A stretch of 60,529 nt of DNA, taken from assembly GCA_020850995.1 (NCBI GenBank), contig JADZDP010000144.1, forward strand, positions 1-60,529. The letters run 5' to 3'. The position numbers were made by a program, and so were the translations under genes. A model generated the notes under the pieces. That model searched no databases and was not told the origin of the DNA. It saw only the letters and a list, made by a program, of their open reading frames with translations. The stretch is from Deltaproteobacteria bacterium (GTDB lineage Bacteria > Myxococcota > UBA727 > VGSZ01). Of the stretch, positions 16,896 to 25,167 are shown one piece after another (within the stretch, counting starts at the first letter, position 1; each line of letters begins with the position of its first letter).

Positions 16896-17594
16896 TCAGC
16901 CTGCGGAGCGTGCGGCCGGGGGCAGCGCCGGCAGCGACGGCGCGCCCCAATCCTCGATGGGCCAGCCGCGGCGGCGCGCTTCGCGGCGGAGGCGCGGGTC
17001 TGGGTTGACGGCCACCGGGTGGCCGACGGCGAGGAGCGCTGGCAAGTCGCTCAAGCTGTCGGTGTAGAACGAGCACTCGGCCAACGGCACGCCAGCGGAT
17101 GCGGCGCACAGCTCAGCGTGCGTGCGCTTGCCCGCGCCGAAGCAGATCGGGTCGACCATATCTCCGGTGAAGGTGCCCGCCTCGACGACGAAACGGTTGG
17201 CCAGGTAGCCATCGAGCTGTAGCGCGTCCACCACGGGCTCGCTCAGGTAGCAGGACGTCGACGTCAGCAACCAGCAACGATCGCCGCGCTCCCGGTGCGA
17301 CGCGATGGCCGCGCGCGCGCCGGGACGAATGAGCGCGGCCACTTCGTCGTGCCAGAAGGCGAGGGTGCGCTCGACCACGTCTCGCTCGGCGCGGCCCTTG
17401 AGCGTGCGCGCGGCGTCGCGAATCAAGTCATCGGCGTGAATGAGCCCGAGCTCGTAGAGCGCGGCCCAGAACACGCCGCGCAGCGCCTGCGGCAACGACA
17501 GGTTGCCCAGGCGTCGCTCGCGCCGCACCCACAGGGCCGCCGAGTTGCGCGACAGCACCGTCTTGTCGACGTCGAAGAACGCGATGGCGCCCAC
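16896..17594 (-). CDS. HAD superfamily hydrolase, subfamily IB (SerB-like)
   Basis: 232 residues from a GTG one base after the antiporter stop. Motif I FFDVDKTVL has the nucleophile and acid/base Asp pair; motif II is LLTSTS; motif III lysine is in GAGKRTHA; motif IV is YTDSLSDLP. This order and spacing fit the HAD-IB group (phosphoserine phosphatase-like, including phosphatases acting on lipid-phosphate or phosphocholine-type substrates). The substrate cannot be told from sequence. It ends the minus-strand run of genes that includes ileS and the antiporter. The 177-base gap to napA must hold the napA promoter. Confidence 0.87.
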   Translation of the reverse strand: MGAIAFFDVDKTVLSRNSAALWVRRERRLGNLSLPQALRGVFWAALYELGLIHADDLIRDAARTLKGRAERDVVERTLAFWHDEVAALIRPGARAAIASHRERGDRCWLLTSTSCYLSEPVVDALQLDGYLANRFVVEAGTFTGDMVDPICFGAGKRTHAELCAASAGVPLAECSFYTDSLSDLPALLAVGHPVAVNPDPRLRREARRRGWPIEDWGAPSLPALPPAARSAG

Positions 17595-17595
17595 G

Positions 17596-19071
17596 TCACA
17601 TCTCCTCTTGCTGGCCGAAGATGAGCCGCACGAGGGGCTCGTCGGTGGTCGTGGTGACGACGTAGAGGTGATCGTCGGGCGTCAGCGTGACATCGCCGCG
17701 CGGGGCTACCATGGCGCCAGCGCGGACGATGAGCATGACGGTGGTCTCGGGCGGGAAGGGCAGCTCGCGGATGGCCACGCCACACGCGGCCGACGCCTTG
17801 TCGACGTGGAAGGCCAGCACCTTGCCGGTGAGCTGCTCGGTGGAGGTCACCTCGAGGACGGCGGCGGGTGGTGGCGGTTCGGCGGAGCGAAGCCCCAGGC
17901 GATCGGTGACCCAGCGGATGGTGCTGCCGGGGATGATGGCGTTGACGACGACGATGACGAACACCAGGTGGAAGGTCTCGACGGCGCCGGCCTCGCCCGC
18001 CATGACCGGGTAGGTCGCGAGGATGATGGGCACGGCGCCGCGCAGCCCGACCCACGCCAGGTAGAGCAGCTCCTTCCCACCGTAGCCAAAAGGCAGCACC
18101 GACAACGCCACCGCCGCAGGGCGTGCGATGAAGGCAAGCACGAGCGCGATCACCACGCCGAGCGGCGCCACGTCGAGCAGGCGCAGGGGCGTGACCAGGA
18201 GCCCGAGCACCAGGAACATGCCGACTTGCGAAACCCAGGCCGCGGCGTCGTGGACGCGTAGGAGCCCCGCGCGATAGGGCAACGCTTTGCTGTTACCGAT
18301 GATGACGGCAGCGACGTACACGGCCAGAAAACCGCTGCCGTGCAGGAGCGTGGGCAGGCCATACGCGATCATCGCGAGCGCGAGGGTGAGCACAGGATAC
18401 AGGCCACCGGCCGCGAGCTTGGCGCGCAGCAAGAGCGCGCGGCCGCCGTAGCCCACCAGCGCGCCACCGACGCCGCCGATGGCGAGCTCGCCGAGCACCT
18501 CGAGCGCGAGCCAGGCGCTCAACTCGCGGCTGCCCAGCAGCACCTGCGTGAAGGCCACCGTGAGGAGCACGGCCATGGGATCGTTGAGGCCGCTCTCGAG
18601 CTCGAGCGTGATGCCCACGCGCTTGCGCAACTGGATGCCGCTGCCGCGCAGCACCGAGAACACCGCGGCGGCGTCGGTGGATGACACGATGGCGCCAAGC
18701 AGCGCCGCGTGGTGCCCATCCATACCGAGCAGCCACGCCGCCAACGACACCACCGCTGCCGTGCCGATGACGCCCACCGTGGCCAGCGCCGCCGCCGGCT
18801 TGAGGCCGGCGCGGAAGTCGCGCGCGGCGGTGTTGAGCCCGCCGTCGAACAGGATGAGCACCAGCGCCAGCGTGCCGAGCTGAAAGGCGAGCTCGAAGTT
18901 CTCGAAGTCGATGCCGGCCCCATCGCTGCCCGCCACCATGCCGATGACGAGGAACACCAGCAGGAGCGGCACGCCGAGCCGGCCGGTCAGGCGGCTCGTG
19001 AGCGCGGAGATCGCCATCAAGGCGCCGACGGTCACGAGCGCGAGCGCGACGAGGCGCGGCGCCTCGGGCAT
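17596..19071 (-). CDS. K+/H+ antiporter, NhaP2/CvrA type (CPA1)
   Basis: 491 residues. About 12 membrane segments of the Na+/H+ exchanger fold. GAIVSSTDAAAVFSVL carries the STDAAA signature and ESGLNDPMAVLL the ND motif of the proton/cation site. The C-terminal 100 residues are a soluble RCK_C (TrkA-C) domain, which in the NhaP2 group binds a regulatory ligand and gates potassium export. The ATG shares one base with the ileS stop (TGATG), and the HAD gene starts one base after its own stop, so the three are co-transcribed. The pairing with ileS is unusual and probably reflects shared growth regulation only. Confidence 0.9.
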   Translation of the reverse strand: MPEAPRLVALALVTVGALMAISALTSRLTGRLGVPLLLVFLVIGMVAGSDGAGIDFENFELAFQLGTLALVLILFDGGLNTAARDFRAGLKPAAALATVGVIGTAAVVSLAAWLLGMDGHHAALLGAIVSSTDAAAVFSVLRGSGIQLRKRVGITLELESGLNDPMAVLLTVAFTQVLLGSRELSAWLALEVLGELAIGGVGGALVGYGGRALLLRAKLAAGGLYPVLTLALAMIAYGLPTLLHGSGFLAVYVAAVIIGNSKALPYRAGLLRVHDAAAWVSQVGMFLVLGLLVTPLRLLDVAPLGVVIALVLAFIARPAAVALSVLPFGYGGKELLYLAWVGLRGAVPIILATYPVMAGEAGAVETFHLVFVIVVVNAIIPGSTIRWVTDRLGLRSAEPPPPAAVLEVTSTEQLTGKVLAFHVDKASAACGVAIRELPFPPETTVMLIVRAGAMVAPRGDVTLTPDDHLYVVTTTTDEPLVRLIFGQQEEM

Positions 19072-22000
19072 CACCCCTGCCCGCCGGAGCGGTCGATGAG
19101 CACACCGACCTTCCACTCGTCGACGGCGATCTCGCGCGCCGCCGCCGGCCAGGCGTCGGTGACGGTGACGCGCGCGGCGGTGACCTCGGCGGCGAGCTCG
19201 TCGGTGCGCTGGCGAAACCAGCCAAGCAGATCCGCCGGCACCGCGAAGGTCACCGCCGGGCGATCGTGCACCGCCAAGCCGTCGTCCTTGCGGAACGCGT
19301 TGGTCCCCGTGGTGACCTCGCGCAAGAGCCATTCGAGCTTGAGCTCGGCGGTGATGGTGGTGTCCAGCGCGACGGTCAGCTCGGCGTCACTCTCCACCAC
19401 CACGTCGCCGCGGGCAGCGCGCGTGACCAGCACGTCGTCTTTGGCGATGGCCTCGCCCTGCACCGTCACGGCGCCGCCGCTCTCGAGCACGCTCCACTGC
19501 GCGCGCGTAAACGCCGCGATCTCGTCGGCGGCAGCCTTCATCTTCGGCCCCAAGCGCTTGCCGAGGGTCTTGAAGTTGGCCTTGCACGAGAGCGTGGCCA
19601 GGTCGGCGTCGTCGTGCACCACTGCCACGGACTTGACGTTGAGCTCGTCGGCGATCAGCTCCTGGTGGTGCTGCACGGCCTGGCCCGCGGCCTCGTCGTG
19701 CGTCACCACCGTCACGCGCGCCAAGGGCTGGCGGGTCTTGAGCTTGTGCTTCTCGCGCAGCACGCGTCCAAGACCCACCACGCGCCGCACCGTCGACATC
19801 TGCGACTCCACGCCGGCGTCGATGCGCGAAACGTCGACGAGCGGATACTCGGTGAGGTGTACCGACTCTTGGCCGGGGCGCGCGGCGCCTTGCTCCACCA
19901 CCAGGCTCTGATAGAGGCGCTCGGTGACGAAGGGCAGCACGGGCGCCAGCACGCGCGCGAAGGTGGTGAGCACCTCGTAGAGGGTGGCATAGGCGCTGGC
20001 TTTGTCGACCTTGGCGCGCGGGTCGTCGACGCTGCGCCAGAAGCGGCGCCGCGAGCGACGGATGTACCAGTTGGTGAGGTCGTCGATGAAGGCCAGCATC
20101 GGCGGCACCACCTTGTAGAGGTAGTAGCCCTCCATCTGCGCGTTCACATCGCGCACCAGGCTCTGCAGCCCGCTCAACACCCAGCGATCGAGCTCGGGGC
20201 GCTCGGTGAGCGGCGGGGCCTGCGCGAGGTCGTGCGGGCGCCAGCCGTCGATGTTGGCGTAGGTGACGAAGAAGCTCCAGGCGTTCGACAGCGGCAGCAA
20301 CACCGTGCGCACCACGTCACGCACGCCAGCCTCGGCGAAGCGCAGCGGCTCGGCGCGCACCACCGGCGAGTTGATGAGATAGGCGCGCAGCGCGTCGGCG
20401 CCGTAGCTCTCGATCACCTTGGCCGGGTCGGGGTAGTTCTTGAGCCGCTTCGACATCTTCTGCCCGTCCTCGGCGAGCACCAAGCCGTTGACGATGACGT
20501 TCTTGAAGGCGGGCTTGTCGAACAGCGCCGTCGACAACACCAGCAGCGTGTAGAACCAGCCGCGCGTCTGATCGAGGCCCTCGGCGATGAACTGGGCGGG
20601 GAAGCCCTGTTCGAACTGCTCCTTCTCCTCGAAGGGGTAGTGGAGCTGCGCGTAGGGCATGGAGCCCGACTCGAACCAGCAGTCGAACACCTCGGCGATG
20701 CGCCGGTAGCGCTTGCCGTTCTTCTCGAAGCTGAGGTGGTCGATCTTGTGCGGGTGGATGTCGTCGATGGTGGCGCCGGTGAGCTCGGCGAGCTCCCGCA
20801 CCGACGAGACGCAGTGGTAGTCACCGTCGTCGGAGCGCCAGAGCGGGATGGGCGTGCCCCAGTAGCGCGAGCGCGAGATCGACCAGTCGCGCGCCTCTTT
20901 GAGCCAGTTCTCGAAGCGCTTCTCGCCCACGAAGCCCGGCACCCAGTGGATCTGCGCGTTGTTCCGCACCATCGCGTCGCGCAGCGGCTCCACCTTCACG
21001 TACCAGGATGGCGTGGTCTTGTAGATGAGGGGCGTGCCGCTCCGGTAGCAGTAGGGGTAGGCGTGGCGCACGGTGGCGTGCTTGAGCACGGCGTGCTGCG
21101 CCTTCAGGTCGTGGATAATGGCGCGGTCCGCCTCCTTGACGTTCTGGCCCGCGTAGGGCGGCACCAGCGAGGTGAACTTGCCCTCGGCGTCGACGGGATC
21201 GACGAAGGGCATGCCGGCCTTCTTGCACGCCTCGAAGTCGTCCTCGCCGAAGGCCGGCGCCATGTGCACCAGGCCCGTGCCGTCGGTGGTGGTGACGTGG
21301 CCCGAGGGGATGACGCGGAACGCCCCCTGCGCCCTCAGCTCGGCGAAGAAGGGGAAGAGCGGCTGGTAGCCCCAGCCGACCAGCTCCTTGCCCTTGAGCG
21401 TGCCCACCACCTCGGCCTTGTCGCCCAGCGTGGCCTTGAGCAGGTCGGCGGCCAACACGTAGGTGTTGCCGTCCTCGTGCTTGGCGCGCACGTAGTCGAT
21501 GCCCTCGCCCACGGCGACGCCGAGGTTCGACGGCAGGGTCCAGGGCGTGGTGGTCCAGATGAGCAGGAAGGTGCCGGGCTGGCCGTCGACAGCGAGCTTG
21601 ACGGTCAGCGCCGGATCGTCGACGTCGCGGTAGTCGAGGCCCGCCTCGAAGTTCGATAGCGCCGTCGACAGGCGCCACGAGTACGGCATGACGCGCTGGC
21701 CTTGGTAGACCAGCCCCTTGTTCCACAGCTCGGCGAACGCCCACCACACGCTCTCCATGAACGACAGGTCCATGGTCTTGTAGTCGTGGTCGAAGTCGAC
21801 CCAGCGGCCCACGCGCGTGACGGTCTTGCGCCACTCGTCGACGTAGGTGAGCACGTTGGTGCGGCAGGTCTCGTTGAATTTCTCGATGCCGAGCGCGCGC
21901 ACATCACCGGGGCCGTTCAGGCCGAGCTTCTTTTCGACGTCCATCTCGATGGGCAAGCCGTGCGTGTCCCAACCGAAGCGCCGCTCCACGCGATGACCGC

Positions 22001-22268
22001 GCATGGTCCAGTAGCGCGGCACGATGTCCTTCAGCGTGTTGGCGACGAGGTGGCCGTAGTGGGGCAGCCCGGTGGCGAAGGGCGGCCCGTCGTAGAAGAT
22101 GAAGCTCTTGCCCTTGGGGCGCTCGGTCACGGAGCGCTCGAACGCACCGAGGCGCTCCCACAGCGCGAGCACCGCGTGCTCGGCGCCGGCGAAGTCGCCG
22201 CCGCGCTCGCCGTCGCCCTGGGAGAAGGGCAGCGAGAATGGCTGGTCGGCGGGCGTGTCGGTGCTCAT
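19071..22268 (-). CDS. ileS: Isoleucyl-tRNA synthetase, type 2 (eukaryote-like)
   Basis: 1065 residues. Class I synthetase charging tRNA-Ile. The HIGH-type motif reads HYGH (in PHYGHLVANTLKD), and the KMSKS-type loop is KMSKRLKNYPDP. Both forms, together with FIFYDGPPFATGLPHYG near the N-terminus, belong to the second bacterial IleRS class that resembles eukaryotic enzymes. The editing (CP1) domain is present, with TTPWTLPSN around residues 230-245. The C-terminal third is the anticodon-binding and IleS2-type extension. Members of this class are often insensitive to mupirocin; that is family knowledge and untested here. ATG at 22268 chosen; the residues upstream look uncoded. Confidence 0.95.
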   Translation of the reverse strand: MSTDTPADQPFSLPFSQGDGERGGDFAGAEHAVLALWERLGAFERSVTERPKGKSFIFYDGPPFATGLPHYGHLVANTLKDIVPRYWTMRGHRVERRFGWDTHGLPIEMDVEKKLGLNGPGDVRALGIEKFNETCRTNVLTYVDEWRKTVTRVGRWVDFDHDYKTMDLSFMESVWWAFAELWNKGLVYQGQRVMPYSWRLSTALSNFEAGLDYRDVDDPALTVKLAVDGQPGTFLLIWTTTPWTLPSNLGVAVGEGIDYVRAKHEDGNTYVLAADLLKATLGDKAEVVGTLKGKELVGWGYQPLFPFFAELRAQGAFRVIPSGHVTTTDGTGLVHMAPAFGEDDFEACKKAGMPFVDPVDAEGKFTSLVPPYAGQNVKEADRAIIHDLKAQHAVLKHATVRHAYPYCYRSGTPLIYKTTPSWYVKVEPLRDAMVRNNAQIHWVPGFVGEKRFENWLKEARDWSISRSRYWGTPIPLWRSDDGDYHCVSSVRELAELTGATIDDIHPHKIDHLSFEKNGKRYRRIAEVFDCWFESGSMPYAQLHYPFEEKEQFEQGFPAQFIAEGLDQTRGWFYTLLVLSTALFDKPAFKNVIVNGLVLAEDGQKMSKRLKNYPDPAKVIESYGADALRAYLINSPVVRAEPLRFAEAGVRDVVRTVLLPLSNAWSFFVTYANIDGWRPHDLAQAPPLTERPELDRWVLSGLQSLVRDVNAQMEGYYLYKVVPPMLAFIDDLTNWYIRRSRRRFWRSVDDPRAKVDKASAYATLYEVLTTFARVLAPVLPFVTERLYQSLVVEQGAARPGQESVHLTEYPLVDVSRIDAGVESQMSTVRRVVGLGRVLREKHKLKTRQPLARVTVVTHDEAAGQAVQHHQELIADELNVKSVAVVHDDADLATLSCKANFKTLGKRLGPKMKAAADEIAAFTRAQWSVLESGGAVTVQGEAIAKDDVLVTRAARGDVVVESDAELTVALDTTITAELKLEWLLREVTTGTNAFRKDDGLAVHDRPAVTFAVPADLLGWFRQRTDELAAEVTAARVTVTDAWPAAAREIAVDEWKVGVLIDRSGGQG

Positions 22269-22353
22269 GCGCTCGTGCTCCGTCGTCGCCGTGGCGGTAG
22301 CGTCACGGCCGGGACCAGGCAACCGCGGTCCGCAGCGCCGAAAGGGCCATCGA

Positions 22354-22857
22354 TCAGCCGAGGTCGGCGAGCACCTTGGGCGGCATCAACCACACCAGGG
22401 TGCCGCGGGTGCGCGGCAGGTCGTCGACCGCCAAGAGCGCGGCCCCCGCCTTCTTGAGCGCGGTCACGGGTGCGCGCTCGCCAGTGAGCGCCAGCGCGAT
22501 GACCTTGTCGAGGTTCGGTGCGTGGCCCGCGCACAGCACCTCCTCGTCGCTGTTGTGGAAGGCATAGAGCTGTTGGTACAGCGCGTGCGGCGCTGCTTCG
22601 GGCAAGAGCGCTTCGGTCAGCGTGAGCTTCGCCTTATCGAGCCCAAAGGCGTCAGCGGCGAGGGCGGCGGTCTCGCGCGCGCGGCGGTAGGGGCTGGTCA
22701 GGATGCGCGTGGGCGCGCAGCCAAGGGCCACGAGCCCCTTGGCCACCTTGCGCGTCTTCCTCTCGCCGTCGGGCGTCAGCTCGCGCTCGGGGTCAGCCGG
22801 ACAGTCGGGGTCGGCGCGGTCGTGGGCGATGCCGTGACGCAACAGAATGACGCGCAT
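22354..22857 (-). CDS. sixA: Phosphohistidine phosphatase SixA-like (histidine phosphatase superfamily)
   Basis: 167 residues. The catalytic LLRHGIAHD (Arg-His-Gly) near the N-terminus, an SPYRRARETA segment with the second catalytic Arg, and the second His in CAGHAPNLDKV define the histidine-phosphatase fold at SixA length. SixA removes phosphate from histidine in phosphotransfer (HPt) domains; relatives act on other phosphates. It starts eight bases after the ppk1 stop, so the two are almost surely co-transcribed. In many bacteria sixA, ppk and a CHAD gene are neighbours, as here. Confidence 0.88.
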   Translation of the reverse strand: MRVILLRHGIAHDRADPDCPADPERELTPDGERKTRKVAKGLVALGCAPTRILTSPYRRARETAALAADAFGLDKAKLTLTEALLPEAAPHALYQQLYAFHNSDEEVLCAGHAPNLDKVIALALTGERAPVTALKKAGAALLAVDDLPRTRGTLVWLMPPKVLADLG

Positions 22858-22865
22858 GGTGCCTT

Positions 22866-25049
22866 CTACGATCCCGGCGTGGGCCGTGGCGCCAGCGACA
22901 GGCGCCCGGCCTCGACGCGCCACGAACCGGTCACTGACGGCTTCGGCTCGGCCGCCGCGTGCGCCAAGGCCAACAGCGCGGCTTGCGAGCGCACGGGGTT
23001 GGCGCCGTTGGCGTCGGCGCGCGCCCAGGTGCCGTCGGCGGCCAAGCGGCGCGCCTTCTGGTTGTCGGCCAGGTAGGTGGCCATGATCTCGTCGAGGATG
23101 CGCGCCTTGATGACAGGGTCTTCGATGGGGAACATCACCTCGATGCGCCGCGCGAAGTTGCGCGTCATCCAGTCGGCCGACGACAGGTACGCCTCGGCGG
23201 TGGCGCCGGTGCCGAACACGAGGATGCGGCTGTGCTCGAGGAAGCGATCGACGACGCTGGTGACGCGGATGCGCTCCGACACGCCGGGGACACCGGGCCG
23301 CAACGCGCACATTCCGCGCACGATCAGGTCGATATCGACACCCGCGCTGGACGCTTCGTAGAGCGCCCGGATCACCGTGGGATCGACGAGCGAGTTCATC
23401 TTGCCGACGATGCGCGCCGGCTCGCCCTTCTTGGCTCGCTCGGCCTCGCGTCCGATGAGAAAGAGCACGCGATCCTGCAACGACAAGGGCGCGACCGTGA
23501 GGCGCTTCCATTTGGGCGCGTCCGACAGGCCCGTGAGCATGTTGAACAGCGCGCTGACGTCGTCGGCGATCTCGGGGCGCGCCGTGAACAGCGACAGGTC
23601 GGTGTAGCCGCGCGCCGTCTGCGGGTTGTAGTTGCCGGTACCGAGGTGGATGTAGCGGCGGATGGTGGTGCTCTCGCGGCGCACCACCAACGCGACCTTG
23701 GCGTGGGTCTTGAGGCCGAGCAGCCCGTACACCACGTGCACGCCGCTGTCTTCGAGGCGGCGCGCCCACGCGATGTTGTTGGCCTCGTCGAAGCGCGCCG
23801 TGATCTCCACCAGCACCGCCACCTGCTTGCCGTTCTCGGCCGCGCGCGACAGCGCCCGCACGAAGGGCGAGTTCCACGAGGTGCGGTACAGGGTCTGCTT
23901 GATGGCGAGGACGTTGGGGTCGTCGGCCGCCTCCTCGATGAAACGCACCACCGGGTCGAAGGACTCGTAGGGGTGGTGCAGCAGCACGTCCTTGTCGCGG
24001 ATGACGTTGAACACCGGGTTGTCGGTGTCTCTGAACGCCAGCGGCACCGCCGGTGTCAGCGGATCGACGAAGAGCTCGGGCCTGGTCTCGCCCTCGGCCA
24101 GCGCGGTGAAGTCTTGCAGCTGCAGCGGCCCGGGGAGGCGGTAGACCTCGTAGGGCGCGATGGCCAGCGCGTTGCACAGCATGCGCTCCACCTCTTCCGA
24201 TGAGCCGGCCGACAGCTCCAGGCGCACCGCCATGCCGCGGTCGCGCCTGCGCAGCTCCTCCTGCACGGCGGAGACCAGGTCCTCGCTCTCTTCCTCGTCG
24301 ATGTTGATGTCCCAGTTGCGCGTGACGCGGAAGAACGCGGCCTCGACCACCGTGAAGCCCGGGAACAGCTCGGCGGCCTGCACGGCGATCAGCTCTTCGA
24401 GGGGCAAGAACGCCGTGCCCGTGGTGGCCGGCAGCTTGACCAAGCGCGGCAACACCGTGGGCATCTGCACCACGGCGAGCGAGATCTCGGGCACCGCGGG
24501 CGCGATGGTCCCTTGCTTCTTCCCGCGTCGCGGTTGTTTCGCCTCCTTGCGCCGCAGGAACAGCGCCACGTTGAGCGACTTGTTGCGCAGGTGAGGAAAG
24601 GGGTGCCCGGGATCGACGGCCAAGGGCGTCAGCGCCGGGAACACCGCCGTGTTGAAGTAGTCGCGCGCCGCCTGCTGCTGGTCGGCGCCGAGCTCGAGGC
24701 CACCCACGATGACGGCGCCGGTCTTGTCCCGGATGTCGGCCAAGAGCCGGTTGTAGACGCCGTACACCTCGGTGACGAATTGCTGCGCCATGTCGGCGAT
24801 GGCCAGCGCCTGCTCCTGGGGCAAACGACCGTCGGCGCTCTTGTCGGTGACACCCACGAGCACTTGCTGCTTCACGCCCGAGACGCGCACCATGAAGTAC
24901 TCGTCGAGGTTCGAGCTGACGATGCCGAGGAACTTGAGGCGCTCGAACACGGGCAGCGCGCGATCGTCGGCCTCCTCGAGCACGCGGCGCTGGAACGCGA
25001 GCATGGACAGCTCGCGGTTGATGAACAGGGACGGGTCGTCGAAGCTCAC
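22866..25049 (-). CDS. ppk1: Polyphosphate kinase 1
   Basis: 727 residues from a GTG start. It transfers the terminal phosphate of ATP onto a growing polyphosphate chain, through a phosphohistidine intermediate, usually at the inner membrane. The N-terminal domain opens with FINRELSMLAFQRRVLEEA, the conserved PPK1 start. The head domain, and the two phospholipase-D-like C-terminal domains, are all there: DVLLHHPYESF, HLGTGNYNPQTARGYTDLS (autophosphorylated His region) and RVVDRFLEHSRI-type and SADWMTRNF segments. It leads the ppk1-sixA unit, and is divergent from a CHAD gene with about 118 bases between them, so one region could control both. Confidence 0.95.
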   Translation of the reverse strand: MSFDDPSLFINRELSMLAFQRRVLEEADDRALPVFERLKFLGIVSSNLDEYFMVRVSGVKQQVLVGVTDKSADGRLPQEQALAIADMAQQFVTEVYGVYNRLLADIRDKTGAVIVGGLELGADQQQAARDYFNTAVFPALTPLAVDPGHPFPHLRNKSLNVALFLRRKEAKQPRRGKKQGTIAPAVPEISLAVVQMPTVLPRLVKLPATTGTAFLPLEELIAVQAAELFPGFTVVEAAFFRVTRNWDINIDEEESEDLVSAVQEELRRRDRGMAVRLELSAGSSEEVERMLCNALAIAPYEVYRLPGPLQLQDFTALAEGETRPELFVDPLTPAVPLAFRDTDNPVFNVIRDKDVLLHHPYESFDPVVRFIEEAADDPNVLAIKQTLYRTSWNSPFVRALSRAAENGKQVAVLVEITARFDEANNIAWARRLEDSGVHVVYGLLGLKTHAKVALVVRRESTTIRRYIHLGTGNYNPQTARGYTDLSLFTARPEIADDVSALFNMLTGLSDAPKWKRLTVAPLSLQDRVLFLIGREAERAKKGEPARIVGKMNSLVDPTVIRALYEASSAGVDIDLIVRGMCALRPGVPGVSERIRVTSVVDRFLEHSRILVFGTGATAEAYLSSADWMTRNFARRIEVMFPIEDPVIKARILDEIMATYLADNQKARRLAADGTWARADANGANPVRSQAALLALAHAAAEPKPSVTGSWRVEAGRLSLAPRPTPGS

Positions 25050-25167
25050 GGTGTGAGCTTGGGTTAGCCAAGCAACGCCCAGGTGACAATGCGATGACGA
25101 CTTGTGTCCGACGACGCAGGGGACGCGCTGGCTTCCCGGGCTCCGCAGGTCGTGCCAGCACCCACCC

